From contig CANTFL010001352.1 of assembly GCA_947650285.1 (NCBI GenBank), positions 124,001 to 188,000 on the forward strand: a stretch of 64,000 nucleotides of DNA, given 5' to 3'. Made by a program: the position numbers and the translations under genes. Positions 10,953 through 22,314 of this stretch are shown here, in pieces. The notes beneath the pieces are model-generated. The model ran no database searches and was not told the origin of the DNA. It saw only the letters and a list, made by a program, of their open reading frames with translations. This DNA comes from Hyaloperonospora brassicae (taxonomy: Eukaryota; Oomycota; Peronosporomycetes; Peronosporales; Peronosporaceae). How positions within the stretch are numbered: position 1 is the first letter of the stretch; every line of letters begins with the position of its first letter.

Positions 10953-11321
10953 AAGATATCGTTTCTGACAAGTCGCGAGGGTCAAGACAAATACCCCGTG
11001 ACACGGTAAGTTACAATCGTACCTGATTGGCTAACAAGTTTGACATCTTGATAGATGGGACGAGGCGACGATGTCGCCACGTCGGACCACCAGGATGTTG
11101 CGACATATGAGACGAGGCGACGATATTACCATGTCGTCTTGTCGATGTCGTAACAGGTGGGATGGAGCGGGATAGACGTGCACTATAGACGGTATAGTTG
11201 CAGTCCGTTTCGCATGCATGTGTAGGTATTAACGAACGAGGGAGGTTAATGCTTAAATATATTCACTTTTACTTCTACATCTTCTGGAACAAGTGCATCA
11301 ACGAACACACATCATTCTACA
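10947..11321 (+). repeat. Copia 3' LTR
   Basis: 375 bp, same length as the 5' LTR, starting TATTAGAAGATATCG and ending TTCTACA, followed by the GATGA duplication. Single-base differences from the 5' copy are few (for example TACATG/TACCTG, GACAG/GATAG, GTGTTCAC/GTATTAAC). Confidence 0.85.
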
Positions 11322-11326
11322 GATGA

Positions 11327-12589
11327 TACCATTGGCGACGCGCACGAGGGAAGGTTCAAAATTTATATTGTCATGGCTAAAAACAGCCACCACACACTTA
11401 GTTGATGGGCACGACAGATATTGGGTAGACCATTTCAGACCAAAAAACTGTTGACAATCAGACGATACAGCGTCTAGGCGCTGGTCGAAAAGGGCGTTCG
11501 TATTCGGCGAGTATATTTCCAAGTGATCAGCGGTGTGCCTTCCAGAACCACGTAAAATACGTGTTTGCCACACGTTCATCGCAAAGTCAAGTTCGTTCAA
11601 ATCAGAGCCGCCGGGAGACCATTCGACTATAATCTGTTCGGGTGGGACGCCATCAGCGACTTACAGGCCACATGTTAACAATTCGCGTGAGCGCCGGATG
11701 ATGGTAAAAGTCGACAAGTATCCCACTGGATCAAGATGCGGCTACATCACATGCCACATCAAATAGATTGATGTTACATCGCATTCTATTCCCTATCGAA
11801 ATATGTCAGCGATGTACCAGCAGTTTTGAGGAGACAGTCATGAGACCAAAAAAATCTCGTTGAGTACGAAATCAATGACCCCGGCTCAATTGACCAAATA
11901 ACCAGCGATGTGAAATTGTTTAAAAGGGAGAGACAAAAGACCCAAAATGCCGCCGCTTCACAGTTGATCTAGTTGTCATATCACTGGTAGTCAAAATGAA
12001 CACAAGGATACACCGGATGATCTCCAACGACAATGTGTCGATAAGGCACGTGTGATCCGCAAAAATGTAGCCCGGTTCACGGTTTAAGTCTGACTCCGTC
12101 GATCTCTTAGCCAAAACATATCCTAGAATGTGGCCTTAATTAGCCCGATGTGGTTGAACTGCTCCGGTTTTGCTACGTCAGATCTCATCCCAACCCGTAG
12201 TTTATCATCCATTGCCCGTCGAACAATAGATGTGACACCGCCATCGTCATTATAGTCGTAGAAGACTCTTAGTGTAAAGGAGTTGGCTCGTCAGGAGACC
12301 TCTTTGACATCACCTTTACGGGCATGTCGATTTGCTGAAAGTCTTACTATGTCTCGGACGGTAACTATAGCGTCGCTCGTTATTAAGTGTCCTTATCTTT
12401 CGTTAAAGAAGATATTATGTAAGCTGGACCCGAATCGTTAAGACCTCGTAAAATTCATCAATCAGTAAATTGCGCGTGAACGCAGTATCCGCCTATAAAC
12501 GACTGCTATTGCCCCCCTAGACAATATATATTCGTTCGAACATAAGTCAACACTAGTTCACCCTGCTGAATTGGTAGTGAAGCCATCTT
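11327..12589 (-). pseudogene. Probable LINE region between thumb and RNase H (eroded)
   Basis: This stretch lies between the LINE thumb (12590-13020) and, across the copia insertion, the RNase H domain. The longest minus frame (11298-11600, overlapping the LTR edge) reads WQTRILRGSGRHTADHLEIY and has ordinary composition, but I cannot match it to a conserved motif. It is assigned to the LINE by position only. Stops interrupt all frames. Confidence 0.35.
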
Positions 12590-13020
12590 GCAAGGGGATC
12601 AGGGTCAAGACCTCTTGTCGTTACGAACGCCTCGGAAAATGTTTAGAACAATTTGCGCAATCAGGGGTCTACAAAGGAGGAGGGCAGTGACACGAAGGAT
12701 AATGTTGGAACCGCAATGGCACTGGCAATCTATGCACGTTGTTTCAAGTTGTAAGTCTTCTATTAGGCTATGTCGAGAATTACCCAGACCTGACGGATGC
12801 ATTTTTCCAGGTTTCTTCCACCGCGTCCTGTTGCCCCACTAAAACACCAAGATACCCGCAAGAGTCGCTGGGAAACTGCACAGTGAGATCACCTGCGTCA
12901 AGTGGCAGAGCAGATCCTCGAGGGTTCAGCTCAATGACCATTTATTTCGATCGATTTGTCCGAGACCCGACACCTGAGCGAAATCTTCGAATACCGTAAC
13001 AGCTCGCGTGACCGCAGACC
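12590..13020 (-). pseudogene. LINE reverse-transcriptase thumb (remnant)
   Basis: Minus-strand pieces in two frames match the region after the catalytic palm in oomycete L1-like elements: AVTVFEDFAQVSGL, then LNPRGSALPLDAGDL, VQFPSDSC followed by GYLGVLVGQQDAVEETWK. In intact elements this is ALNPRGSALPL...PFPS...CRYLGILVG. Frame changes and stops separate the blocks. It follows the palm fragment at 13267-13524 in the right order and orientation. Confidence 0.6.
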
Positions 13021-13266
13021 GATCGCGAGCGTTCACGTAGCCATAGAACTTTAAGAATTAGTAGTACACCATCAAGATGTGGTAGGTATTCCAAGAAATT
13101 CTTATATCCCTAAATCTCCACACGATAGATATTGTCAATGGCGAGAATTAAGAGAAGTAATGTCGAAAGCATCCCTGCCTAATTATTTAATTCACCTCAC
13201 GCCATCCCGAGCGACATACATCAACAAGAAATCGACACATCGTGTCGTGATGTAAGGCCGCTACGA

Positions 13267-14048
13267 CTAAGACGAAGTGGGGCGAAAACCCAAGCCACGA
13301 AGTCGCCGAAAGTAGAAATGGGCGTTGTCGTATGCCTTGTAAAAATTGAGAAATAGAATAATGGTTCCATGTAGATTGTTGTAAAGGGTGATTGTTTTGC
13401 GTACCGTCGTGAAAACATCATATTTGTAAGGATCTATCGCTGCGAGACAAAAAAATGACCCAGCAGAACAAGATAGCAGAAAATATTGCACCACGACAAC
13501 ACTCACAAACAATTTGTTTTCCATTGAGTAACTTTCGAACTGACGGGATCAGTATTCAGCTATACAGATCTGGTTCTTGCTATGCTACGTACGTTATAGA
13601 TATTCGTCATGTCGCACTTAATTCCTCTTAAATATGTTCGTCCTGTCGCTTCGTCTTCCTTTCCCACTCCAGTAGTTTCCAGTCTTCAATTTCACCCTAT
13701 GGTAAGATGCGGTTTGCTATACAAGATGCGACAGAATCGGCCGCACCCGCCACGAGAGAATTTTGGTAAATACTTGTAGTCGCTGTTGAACAGAGTGATC
13801 CGGCGATGATCAAGCGGCAAGGCGGCGGCCGCAAATTGCATCATATACTGAATATTCGCTTCACCAAATGACGCCGGTGACTTGCTCCATTTGAGCCATC
13901 TGGTGCACAAAGCAGCGAATACAGGCGCGAGCGCGTCCACATAATCTCTGTAGAAAGTGTTGTATAATTTATCAGGCTCTGCGAATTTCCGACGCTTAAG
14001 CCTCTTCAAGGTCGCTCTCACATCGCCTTGAGAAATGTCTGAAGTCAC
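13267..14048 (-). pseudogene. LINE reverse transcriptase, fingers and palm (remnant)
   Basis: Two minus-strand open pieces (13692-14048 and 13267-13524) carry non-LTR reverse-transcriptase signatures: LKRLKRRKFAEPDKLYNTFY (the KAPGPDGL...FY box), SPASFGEANIQ, AAALPLDHRRITLFNSDYK (the RPI.LLN.DYK box) and HGTIILFLNFYKAYDN (motif A). In motif A the catalytic Asp is Asn (FLN for FLD), and no YADD box can be read downstream, so the enzyme is dead. The element runs toward lower coordinates and is interrupted by the copia element before its RNase H domain. Confidence 0.7.
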
Positions 14049-14099
14049 AGTTGAATCGTCATCTCAGTCGAGAGGGGTGAACCTGAAAAAAAAACGCTG

Positions 14100-15063
14100 T
14101 AATTGCGTCGATGATATCAAAAGAAAAATTCAAAATAAGCTCCCGACCGTCGGCCATGTCATCAGACAATGTCTGAGACCGAGCTGGCCCGTACGAAGCA
14201 TTTGCACCCAGGGATACAATGGAATTGTCTCAAATTTTTGTCGACACTCGAGCGTAGAAACGTCGGGACGTCGCGTCCTGATATTAAGTGTGCTGAACGA
14301 GGAGACGCTCTTTCTTGGCTCTCTGCCATAATCGCCGTCACTCCTCAACTTTACGCCGAATTTCCGCTGATAAATCGGTAAGACCAGGTTTATTGCCTCG
14401 CTCTTCATCCCTCGGTGGTGAGGGACCAGGCGTACGCGCAACCAATAAAGCTGCCTCCAGTCAAACATATATGCACGACTCATCCGCTGTCTATGGCTGA
14501 ATGTCAGCCCTCGGAGCGCGGTATAGTCGTCGCCAAAAGAACCTCGCGGAGATCGATTTTACATTTATACCACCGGTCGGCCAAGATAAATGCTGTAACA
14601 TAGTCCGACGTCGAAGTACAGATAGTTTCGCCACCTTCAAAGTGTGCCGTTGCAATGACCGAAATAATTCGCTATTCGCGTTCTCTTGCGCACAGCCTGA
14701 AAGATTATATACACGCCTTGATGTTCGAACCCGCACTACATTTCGGGGCTCTACTATCCTGATACTTATCCCATTGTGCTCACTGCTGGACCAGGTACTA
14801 TCAGAGGAATGTCCCTAACCAAATCAGCACGTCGAGAACTTACATTCCACCGATCAAGGCGTGAAGTATCTAATACACCGCCGTGCAAATTGTAGAAATA
14901 AGTGTTCGCCGCAATATGAAAATCTGGGATGACTCTGACTTCCCCTGCTAGCTCCACGCCATTTTAATAACATCGCTAATCTGCGCCTGACAGAGAAGTC
15001 GTTTAAGCGCCAAAGAATTATATCTGCCAGATGGCGAGACGAAAAAACGGAACCAGTGTTCAC
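14100..15063 (-). pseudogene. Possible upstream part of the same LINE
   Basis: Minus-strand frames at 14130-14483, 14491-14736 and 14766-15063 succeed one another without clear domains. A piece resembling the pre-RT linker (RTRRPDVSTLECRQKFETI) and an LDRWN stretch after GVLDTSR could belong to the endonuclease/linker of the LINE, but the endonuclease motifs (GDFN, SDH) are not visible. Assignment is by position and orientation. Confidence 0.35.
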
Positions 15064-17733
15064 CGTGGAACGCTCTGGTCCATATCAAAGTTGTCTTGCG
15101 TCTAACACATAGCGCAAATGACGTATTCCGTATCTAAGGTAGCAGCAGAGCGCAAACTAGTATCAACGCAAATGTAGCCTTCAATTCTGCGTGGTCTTTG
15201 TCTGTAGATGCTCGACATTATATATATATATGAAATCAGGTGACGTGTACTTCGTTAACCTGGCAGTATTGGGATGGTGGGCTCACATGCACGTTCGAAT
15301 CCAATTTATGCTGTTGACAGCACATGTATACCCAAAACACCCTCGCAATCGACACCGCATCACCAAGCTCGAAGCTTGTCCCCAACAATTCGAATTCCAC
15401 GGTACATTAAAGTTCGAAGCGCATTCTTTTACCCCTCGATGCCACCGAACATAGGATCAAGTGCAGAACCAAATGAGGGTAGGGTAGGTGCGAGTTGTGC
15501 TGGAAGGGGGCTTGGTCGATCCGGTGCCCGATGGCCTGAAGTTATGCAAGTGCAGGAGGTTAGCGATGCTGGACAGGTCTGATAGACTTGACAATGTAGC
15601 TCCATTTATTCTACTCGTATGCGATATTATAATTGATTAAGAGATCTCGACCTAAGCGATGCAAAAGATAAGACGAATAGCTTTTGAGAAGATGATGTCA
15701 TTGTTGGCCAATAGGACAATCTGAAAGTATTTTCTTTTCAAAAGTTTCACATAGTATATTTGTGTCGCGCGACGACCAAAGCGGGGATCAACCGATGTCT
15801 TCTTGATAGGTAGCACTAATGCTCACCACTTACGAGGTTATCGAATTACGCGTCGACTTGACAGGCTAAGATTGAAATGACGACGCTGTTCACTTCCCTC
15901 CTCATGCAGCGCATTACGAAGCAGCCTTGCTAGTCGCCTGAAACATGAAGCTTATAGGCAACCAAAATAATATGCGATACATGACAACACAAATGTTGCC
16001 ATGTTCAAGCCAGAAAGGGTACTGCATGTTATACGATTGGAGCTGCTACTACCTCCCAGTCTTTGTTATTTTTCGAAAGTAATTAAAGTTAGCTTCTTCT
16101 TCTTCCGCTCGTTCTATCGATACGATTTCTGCGTCTGCGTATAGGGTCGTACGGGCTTGATGTACTGTCTCGCACAATACTCGCTTCTTCACGGATTACA
16201 TGATCTCATTCACTCAACATTTACGTCTTAGTACTCGACAGAGCACAAAACACTACATGCCATTGGTAGCGTTAGTCAATGACAAAGCAAACGCCGCTAT
16301 GCTGCGCATTTGACTGGACACGTGCGTTCGATATATATAAGTCGATTACTTTGGCCTTAGTGATGTGAAAATTGGTGAACATGGCCTGAAAACTGCATGT
16401 AGAGATCTAATGCTTATCAAGCGTTACAAACAGTCCTCTTCAGCCAACACTCTTTCGTCACAAAAGGCTTATTCGCCACGTCAATAACATACATGTAAGT
16501 GGATAATTCCAGTTACAATCATTGCAAAAAACACGTTTATAACTATCAATATCGCATTCAATCCGAAGCTTCAGTTGACTTTACTTGCGTCAACTGTCCA
16601 ATTTATTATGAAGTGAGGCGTCTGTCAGTGCACGACACGACCAGCCAAGGTACCACATTCGAAACACGTCTGATCGTTCCATCGAGACTGGGGTGGCCGT
16701 CTGTACATAAGGATTGATTTATGTTTGGTCAAATCGTGATCTTGCTTCCGTCCCGTACAACAATTGACAATACATGACGACTAATTCTGACGACTCAACG
16801 AATCGCAAAATCGTTCGAAGTCTGCCCCAGATCTTGCTGTCTAGATAATTTCTGAGCATCAATTGGCTTCACACCTCGTCCAGACAGCAACAATGGAGCA
16901 CGATCATTTCATCGTTAACGATGAATGGCATTCCTCATTTACAGCCGTGTCATGCCATGATGTTTTGCAGCTATTTCAGAGGATGTCCAAACAAACTTCG
17001 CCTTCCAGCGATTGACTCAGGTTGTCATCAGGGGTGCACTATATAAGGCATGGCTTGGACAGATAGGTGATACGTTACCGCCGTTTTAGGCGGTAATGTG
17101 CTAGTATACACCAGGACCCTACAGCGACAGCTGTACTTCGAGTGGTAGTCGTTTACTGGTCCAGTTGATACAGGGATAAACTAACATACTAGCCACGTCA
17201 CATCAACATCGAGATAGAGCAAGTGCTGATCACGATAAGCGGGCGGGATCCTCCAATTTTACGTTGGACTGGATGACCATCGCAAGACACTCGACCAAGT
17301 AGTATCGCTTACAGTGTTATTGAAACAGGCGCATGATCGCATGGTGGTGCTTCACATCGGCAACGAATATCTATGGTCGACAAGCATATCAAGTTTTTCT
17401 TTACAAAGGATCGATTGCTAAATGGTAGAGAGAGGGAGCGGAAGCACAGATCGGAAACAATAGGAGCATCTTCAGCTGTAGGAAATAGTAAATGCGAATT
17501 GTTAGGACCTCAAGGATGTACGATACGTAATGAAGACGAGTACGAGGGTCAAAGTTTCATTCAGAAGCATAAGCAATGGCCCACAAAGATCAGGCTGCAA
17601 GTGGATTTTTGACTAACTGGATACCACCAACTTGATTGTCCCATGAAAGCACACATCCAATGCTTGTAGTCCCTGACGCAAGATACCAGACTTGCATCGC
17701 GGGCATCGCGCCGCGATTGATGATGCTTCGTAA
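15064..17733. other. No supported feature
   Basis: About 2.7 kb upstream of the LINE and downstream of the aldehyde dehydrogenase. Small open frames (15191-15582, 16499-16717, 17373-17612) have no recognisable domain, and no LTR, tRNA or repeat array is visible apart from a short AT run at 15221-15232. The 5' part of the LINE may extend into the first kilobase. Confidence 0.55.
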
Positions 17734-19278
17734 TTAGACGAAGCAGTTGACAGTGATCGCGACAATGGCAAGTACCATGGCGAAGCCAAGCGTTTTCAAC
17801 AAACGCATCTGGAATCGGGTAAACGGGTACATCATGATGCTGAGAATACGCTTCTTTGCCGGTGTGTAGGGTGGGTAGCGCTGCGGAAGATCCAGCAGAC
17901 CATTCTTGTATAGAATTGTCTTGTAGTGTGAAAAGGCCTCAAAACCGTAGTGGCCGTGATAAGCACCCATGCCTGAGCCGCCCACACCACCAAAAGGAAC
18001 GTTAGCGTTTGCGAGCTGCATCATGACGTCATTTACGACCATGCTGCCGGCCGACGTTTCATTCACCACACGCTCCTTCATCTTCCTGTCGGAGCTGAAG
18101 TGATAGAGCGCAAGTGGTTTGTTTCGGTCAGTAATGAAGTCAATGGGGTCATCGAAATTACCAGTGGAGTAGTAATAGATCGGCAGCAGGGGGCCGAATA
18201 TTTCTTCGCCCATCGAAGCACTTGACACAAAGGAGCTGCGATCCGTGCGGAAATTCAACAGCGTCGGTGAGATAAAGCGCTCCTTTTCGTCGACCTCCCC
18301 ACCGAATGTCACATGCTCGCGGTCTTTTCCCAGGATACGTGCTATACGATCAAACGAGCGTTGGTTGACCACACGACCATAACTTTCCGACATCTGCACG
18401 TTGCCGCTGCCAAACTGGGCCACTATTTCCTCTTGTAGTAGCCGAACGAGCTGATCTCCTACATTTGCGTCCACAAGCAGATAATCTGGACGAACACAAG
18501 TTTGCCCAGCGTTCAAAAACGCTCCCCATGCAATGCGTCGGGCAGCCAGCTTTAAATCAGCTGTGCTATCAACAATACACGGTGACTTGCCTCCGAGCTC
18601 CAACACCGTCGGTGTCAAGTGCTGCGCCGCGGCTTGGGCTACAATTTTGCCCAAAAAAGTGCCACCGGTAGCAAAGATGAGGTCGAACTGTTCTTGCAGC
18701 ATGGCTTTAGTCTCATTGACACCCCCGTACACCACGCGTACGTAGCGTTTGTCCATGTACTTGTCGAATAGCTTCAACAAGACGTTGTTCACGTGCCGCG
18801 TCGTGTCATCTCCAGGCAGTCGTACGAGCGCACAGTTTCCGGCACCCACAGCTGCGACCAACGGCATGAGCAGCAAATTGATTGGGTAGTTCCATGTACC
18901 TATGATACACACGACACCGAGCGGTTCAGGTCGGACGTACGACAGACCTGGGAGGTTCACGATATTGGTCATTTTGACTTTGGGCTGGGCCCAATCGCTG
19001 ACATAATCGATAAAATCCTGGATTTCGCACTTAAGCAACGACACTTCCGTGACGAGAAACTCCATCGGATGTTTGTGTAAATCTTTCCACACGGCCTCAT
19101 TCAGGATAGCTTCGTTTTCGTTGACGAGACGCTGCAGCGCTCTAAGCAGCGTTAGGCGTGTCCCCACGTCTTTCGTAGCACCTGTCGCAAAACTGGCGCG
19201 CAGGGCCTCGACGTCGGCGTGTGTATCTTGCTGGGATACATCAGGCAGTGACGAGGCGTCCGTCGTGGAGCCGTACAT
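17734..19278 (-). CDS. Class 3 (fatty) aldehyde dehydrogenase, tail-anchored
   Basis: A 514-residue ALDH3-type enzyme oxidising medium/long-chain aliphatic aldehydes to acids with NAD(P)+. The ATG at 19278 is the first in frame. Visible landmarks: GTWNYP (127-132; Asn130 is the oxyanion Asn), FATGGTFLGK (nucleotide-binding GxTxxG region), VLELGGKSP with general-base Glu227, GQTC with nucleophile Cys261, EEIFGPLLP (Glu359) and PFGGVGGSGMG. The last 17 residues (LGFAMVLAIVAITVNC) are a hydrophobic segment after a basic stretch, a C-terminal membrane anchor as in ALDH3A2, so the site is probably ER or peroxisome membrane. Odd point: the usual KPSE motif reads VRLPGDD, so the conserved Lys is replaced or shifted. 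It is uninterrupted and intron-less. The flanks are transposon debris, yet this gene is intact. Confidence 0.92.
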   Translation of the reverse strand: MYGSTTDASSLPDVSQQDTHADVEALRASFATGATKDVGTRLTLLRALQRLVNENEAILNEAVWKDLHKHPMEFLVTEVSLLKCEIQDFIDYVSDWAQPKVKMTNIVNLPGLSYVRPEPLGVVCIIGTWNYPINLLLMPLVAAVGAGNCALVRLPGDDTTRHVNNVLLKLFDKYMDKRYVRVVYGGVNETKAMLQEQFDLIFATGGTFLGKIVAQAAAQHLTPTVLELGGKSPCIVDSTADLKLAARRIAWGAFLNAGQTCVRPDYLLVDANVGDQLVRLLQEEIVAQFGSGNVQMSESYGRVVNQRSFDRIARILGKDREHVTFGGEVDEKERFISPTLLNFRTDRSSFVSSASMGEEIFGPLLPIYYYSTGNFDDPIDFITDRNKPLALYHFSSDRKMKERVVNETSAGSMVVNDVMMQLANANVPFGGVGGSGMGAYHGHYGFEAFSHYKTILYKNGLLDLPQRYPPYTPAKKRILSIMMYPFTRFQMRLLKTLGFAMVLAIVAITVNCFV

Positions 19279-21149
19279 GTTGATGCGGAGTCGAATTACG
19301 CAACGAGAGGCGAAGGTCACTACTTCGTTGGGTGGATAAAGATACTTTTGTTGGGAAAACGACTTGACGTCAGATACTGACTGTTTAGAAATAGAAATAT
19401 AAAAGATTCTATATCAATCGCATCTAACGGTGCATCCTAAACTTGTGAAATCAAGCAAGACACGGCGCTCGGGATTGTAAATTCGAACGAAAAAAGAGCA
19501 CCAGATATTAAAAGGTGCATTGCAAAATGATAAAGGGCGAAACAAATGCACCAAATATTTAACTAATGAATAATGCAACCACTGATGTATTCTGTACGAC
19601 CGAACATGCATCTGCGAGAGATCTGAGGGACATATCGACATTTTTCGTTTATCCGTGAATTGTCGTGCATAGCTGAATGAAAAAAGCTATCCCGGCGATT
19701 TGAGAATGAGGCGTCAGACTTTTGTCTCGATTTGCAATCGACTACCAACATGGAAGCTGCTGACTCGCCACCACCTATGCCACGCGTAAAAAACTGCAGG
19801 ACACGAGCATATAAATAATGTGATGGCAGTATAGCGACAACGTCTCATGTAGCTTTAGGAAAAACGCTGATTCGGTTAGCTACGTGCTCGATGTAGACGT
19901 AGACCGAGAGGGACTAGCCCCAATGCTTATGTGCATTATGTTGACCACCGGAGATTTCGAGACCGCATCGATTTACATAGCATCCACACTACAATTTTTA
20001 AATCATCATCTGATGATTCAGTATTCGATAAACGACAGTCGCTTGTATGTCAAATATGATGATAGCTGATGGTTAAGACAATTAGTACCAGTTGGTCACG
20101 ATAGTACGAAAATGGTGACAAGTTGGGAAAGTGGTACACGGAGCGCAGACAGGACGACGCTAATGTTGTGCTGCACCAACGGCCCCAAAGCATTTTGCAA
20201 ACCTGATGATTGAAAGAAATGTTGTAGGTCGGCTTTGCAAGCGTAAAATGAATGACAAGTTTTGATTGATTTGGTGCGATTCAAGTGAATTCACTACAAC
20301 ATCACGTGCATGGCTACCACCACCAGCATTTCTCGTGGTGACTATGTCCTATTATCAGCGTTGCATGTTTTGTTGGTTAGCAGCTCACCTTTTGTGTCCG
20401 CAAAAATTTATGTGGCCACCTGCAAAAACACCAAAGAATTATGTCAGCTCTTCACTATTTTGTCTCCTCTGATGCTGTCTGTCGATCCATCTCATCATGC
20501 CGTCTCAAGTCGTGACTGTACTATCGTGTGCATTATTTAGTATATGCCAAATTAATTTGGCGCTGCCTATTCTCATTTGTCTAAAATGATATTGGTTATG
20601 ACAGAATACATAATGAAGCGGATAACGATACCCTCATATCTCGTTTGGTGCGTCAGCCCACATTTCTATTTGTGTTAACGTCGTCTATTGACATATCGAG
20701 ATGATAAGATACATATTAGACAAATGATGAGAGGGAATGAAGACGATATGCTTCTAGGAACATGACTGGTCAGAGGGGTGTGAATTTTGGTCGTAGAGTG
20801 CGTTTAAGAAGAGAATCATATTTTTATCTTGTACAACCTAAATTTTGTTTTCTTAATTACTTGGTGCGTTGTACTACCCCCTTATAGTTATCACGCATGA
20901 GTCGGGTTTTGCCAAGAAATACAGATCGTGAGCAGTATGATACGTTTGTGATATACACGTCAGCGAAAGAGCGAAAGGTCGCGGAAGGATACAACATCTA
21001 TTTCCGCTAGTGCCACGACCCGCTATACTAGTCCGAACGAACAATATGTCTGTATGTTGGTTCTTAGGTAGTCACCCTTGCCCTATATACATATCGTATC
21101 TTCTCTCAGATTACAAACAGAGCGAATAACAAGCATCCCTGCTTGAATT
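19279..21149. other. Intergenic region, upstream of the aldehyde dehydrogenase
   Basis: No convincing gene or repeat apart from a weak small ORF at 20310-20540 listed separately. The first 200 bases must hold the aldehyde dehydrogenase promoter; I do not find a full initiator match there. The region is AT-rich with short homopolymers. Confidence 0.5.
20310..20540 (+). CDS. Candidate small secreted protein (weak)
   Basis: 76 codons from an ATG. The N-terminal part (DYVLLSALHVLLVSSSPFVSA) resembles a signal peptide with cleavage before KIYVATC. The remainder has four Cys residues in about 45 residues and no known domain. Small secreted Cys proteins are common in oomycetes, but the region is otherwise non-coding, no initiator motif matches upstream, and one ORF of this size is expected by chance. 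Confidence 0.2.
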   Translation: MATTTSISRGDYVLLSALHVLLVSSSPFVSAKIYVATCKNTKELCQLFTILSPLMLSVDPSHHAVSSRDCTIVCII

Positions 21150-21490
21150 AGTCATATTTAGACGGGGTGGACCTGCTTCCAAATGTTATCATATGTGGGA
21201 TGTGATGATAAGAAGGAACATTACCTTCATCGTCCCTCTTAAAATATCACAAGACACAGTGATATTTTTACAGTGAACTAAGGGCCTACTCGTTATGTTA
21301 AAATGTGGAATGACATCAGCACAACCATCAATGCTCAACGCGCGCAATGGGTGGTGAGTAGACGTCGCAATACATGTTTTTCTATTGATACAATTAAGTT
21401 TGGGCTAATTGATAGGGCAGAGATTGGAGGACATGCTCACATATATAATACAATTTACTTTTACCACTAGTCATTGACTTAGTATTCAGC
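21150..21490 (+). mobile_element. Degenerate solo LTR related to RLG-A
   Basis: The block CAACGCGCGCAATGGGTGGT followed by GAGTAGACGTCG matches the RLG-A LTR core (GACGCGCGCAATGAGTGGTG...GACGTCACC), and the following AATTAAGTTTGGG resembles AATTAAGTTAAGT. A hairpin-like AAATATCAC/GTGATATTT pair precedes it. Ends are lost and there is no internal domain, so boundaries are approximate. Confidence 0.45.
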
Positions 21491-21860
21491 CTTCTTTTGA
21501 ACTGTGATTGCGAGGTGATAGGTCATCGAACATCGCTGCTATCAGTCAGAATTTGCTTCGTACTGTTCAATAGTTTGCGACTGCCAATTCCCATACAGTC
21601 GGGGTAAATACGGAGTGGCTAATGAGCTTGCTGTATATGATGAGGTAAAGGCCCTAGAAACCCTTATTTAACTTGATAATCTATGCAACTGCCTGATGGC
21701 GCAAGCAATATTGAAGGTAAATGGGTATCGAGCAATAACCGCGACGACAGTGGAGACATTTCTGCGTATAGCCATGATTGCTGTGAAATAAATCTGTAGG
21801 CCTGGGTCGCAACTTCAATTTCACATGTGCCCTAGTAGTCACTAATGGCTACATCCCAAG

Positions 21861-22270
21861 TGTAACGGGGCAGCCCGTTACATGGAAATGTCACTTTGAA
21901 GAAAGCGACAATGAAGAATATTAAGTGAATATTCTATAAACAATATCACCGAAGTGATGATATTGAAGGGTCGACCAAAGCGTTTGTTCATTGGTTGATA
22001 TCTTGACGATATCAACCCACCAATCGCCGCAAGACGCGCGCAATGAGTGGTGACGAGACGTCACCATTCACTCAGTTATATCAGCATAATTAAGTTAAGT
22101 AAAACAGAGATACAGTGGTCAAACACTTAATTATATTAATATACCAGTTCTACTTTTCCCAAAGACAGTGTTGCCTATGATTTACCTACCGCTTCCTCGA
22201 TTGCCTCGTGTACGCTTGTCGGTGCACGAAACCCTTGCGTTGAGTTCACGCAAGGGTGTGCCCCGATACA
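21861..22270 (+). repeat. RLG-A copy 1, 5' LTR
   Basis: Starts with a perfect hairpin (TGTAACGGG, loop GCAG, CCCGTTACA; 21861-21882) and ends CCCCGATACA, so both LTR ends share a 9-10 bp inverted repeat. Further stems inside include GGTGACG/CGTCACC with loop AGA and ACCCTTGCGT/ACGCAAGGGT. Confidence 0.85.
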
Positions 22271-22272
22271 CC

Positions 22273-22280
22273 TGGTAGCA
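22273..22280 (+). promoter_or_regulatory. RLG-A primer-binding site
   Basis: TGGTAGCA, two bases after the 5' LTR, complementary to the 3' end of initiator tRNA-Met (…GCTACCA), the usual primer of Ty3/gypsy elements. The same octamer sits three bases inside the RLG-B 5' LTR junction. Confidence 0.65.
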
Positions 22281-22314
22281 CTTTGTAGTCCTTCCAAGGA
22301 CCACAACATCCAAC

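Larger units (their letters stand above)
6078..11321 (+). mobile_element. Ty1/copia LTR retrotransposon, complete but inactivated
   Basis: 5,244 bp with two 375-bp LTRs (6078-6452 and 10947-11321) that differ at only a few positions, flanked by a perfect 5-bp duplication GATGA (6073-6077 and 11322-11326). The order of domains (integrase before reverse transcriptase) is that of Ty1/copia. The insertion sits inside an older minus-strand LINE. Two nonsense codons and one frameshift in pol make this copy non-autonomous, while gag, protease and integrase are still open. Low LTR divergence suggests a fairly recent insertion. Confidence 0.9.

Noticed and set aside
15293..15302. GTTCGAATCC, a tRNA T-arm-like B box
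   Set aside because: No matching A box, acceptor stem or cloverleaf can be drawn around it.
16499..17612. Small ORFs between the LINE and the aldehyde dehydrogenase
   Set aside because: No start context, no domains, AT-rich non-coding composition.
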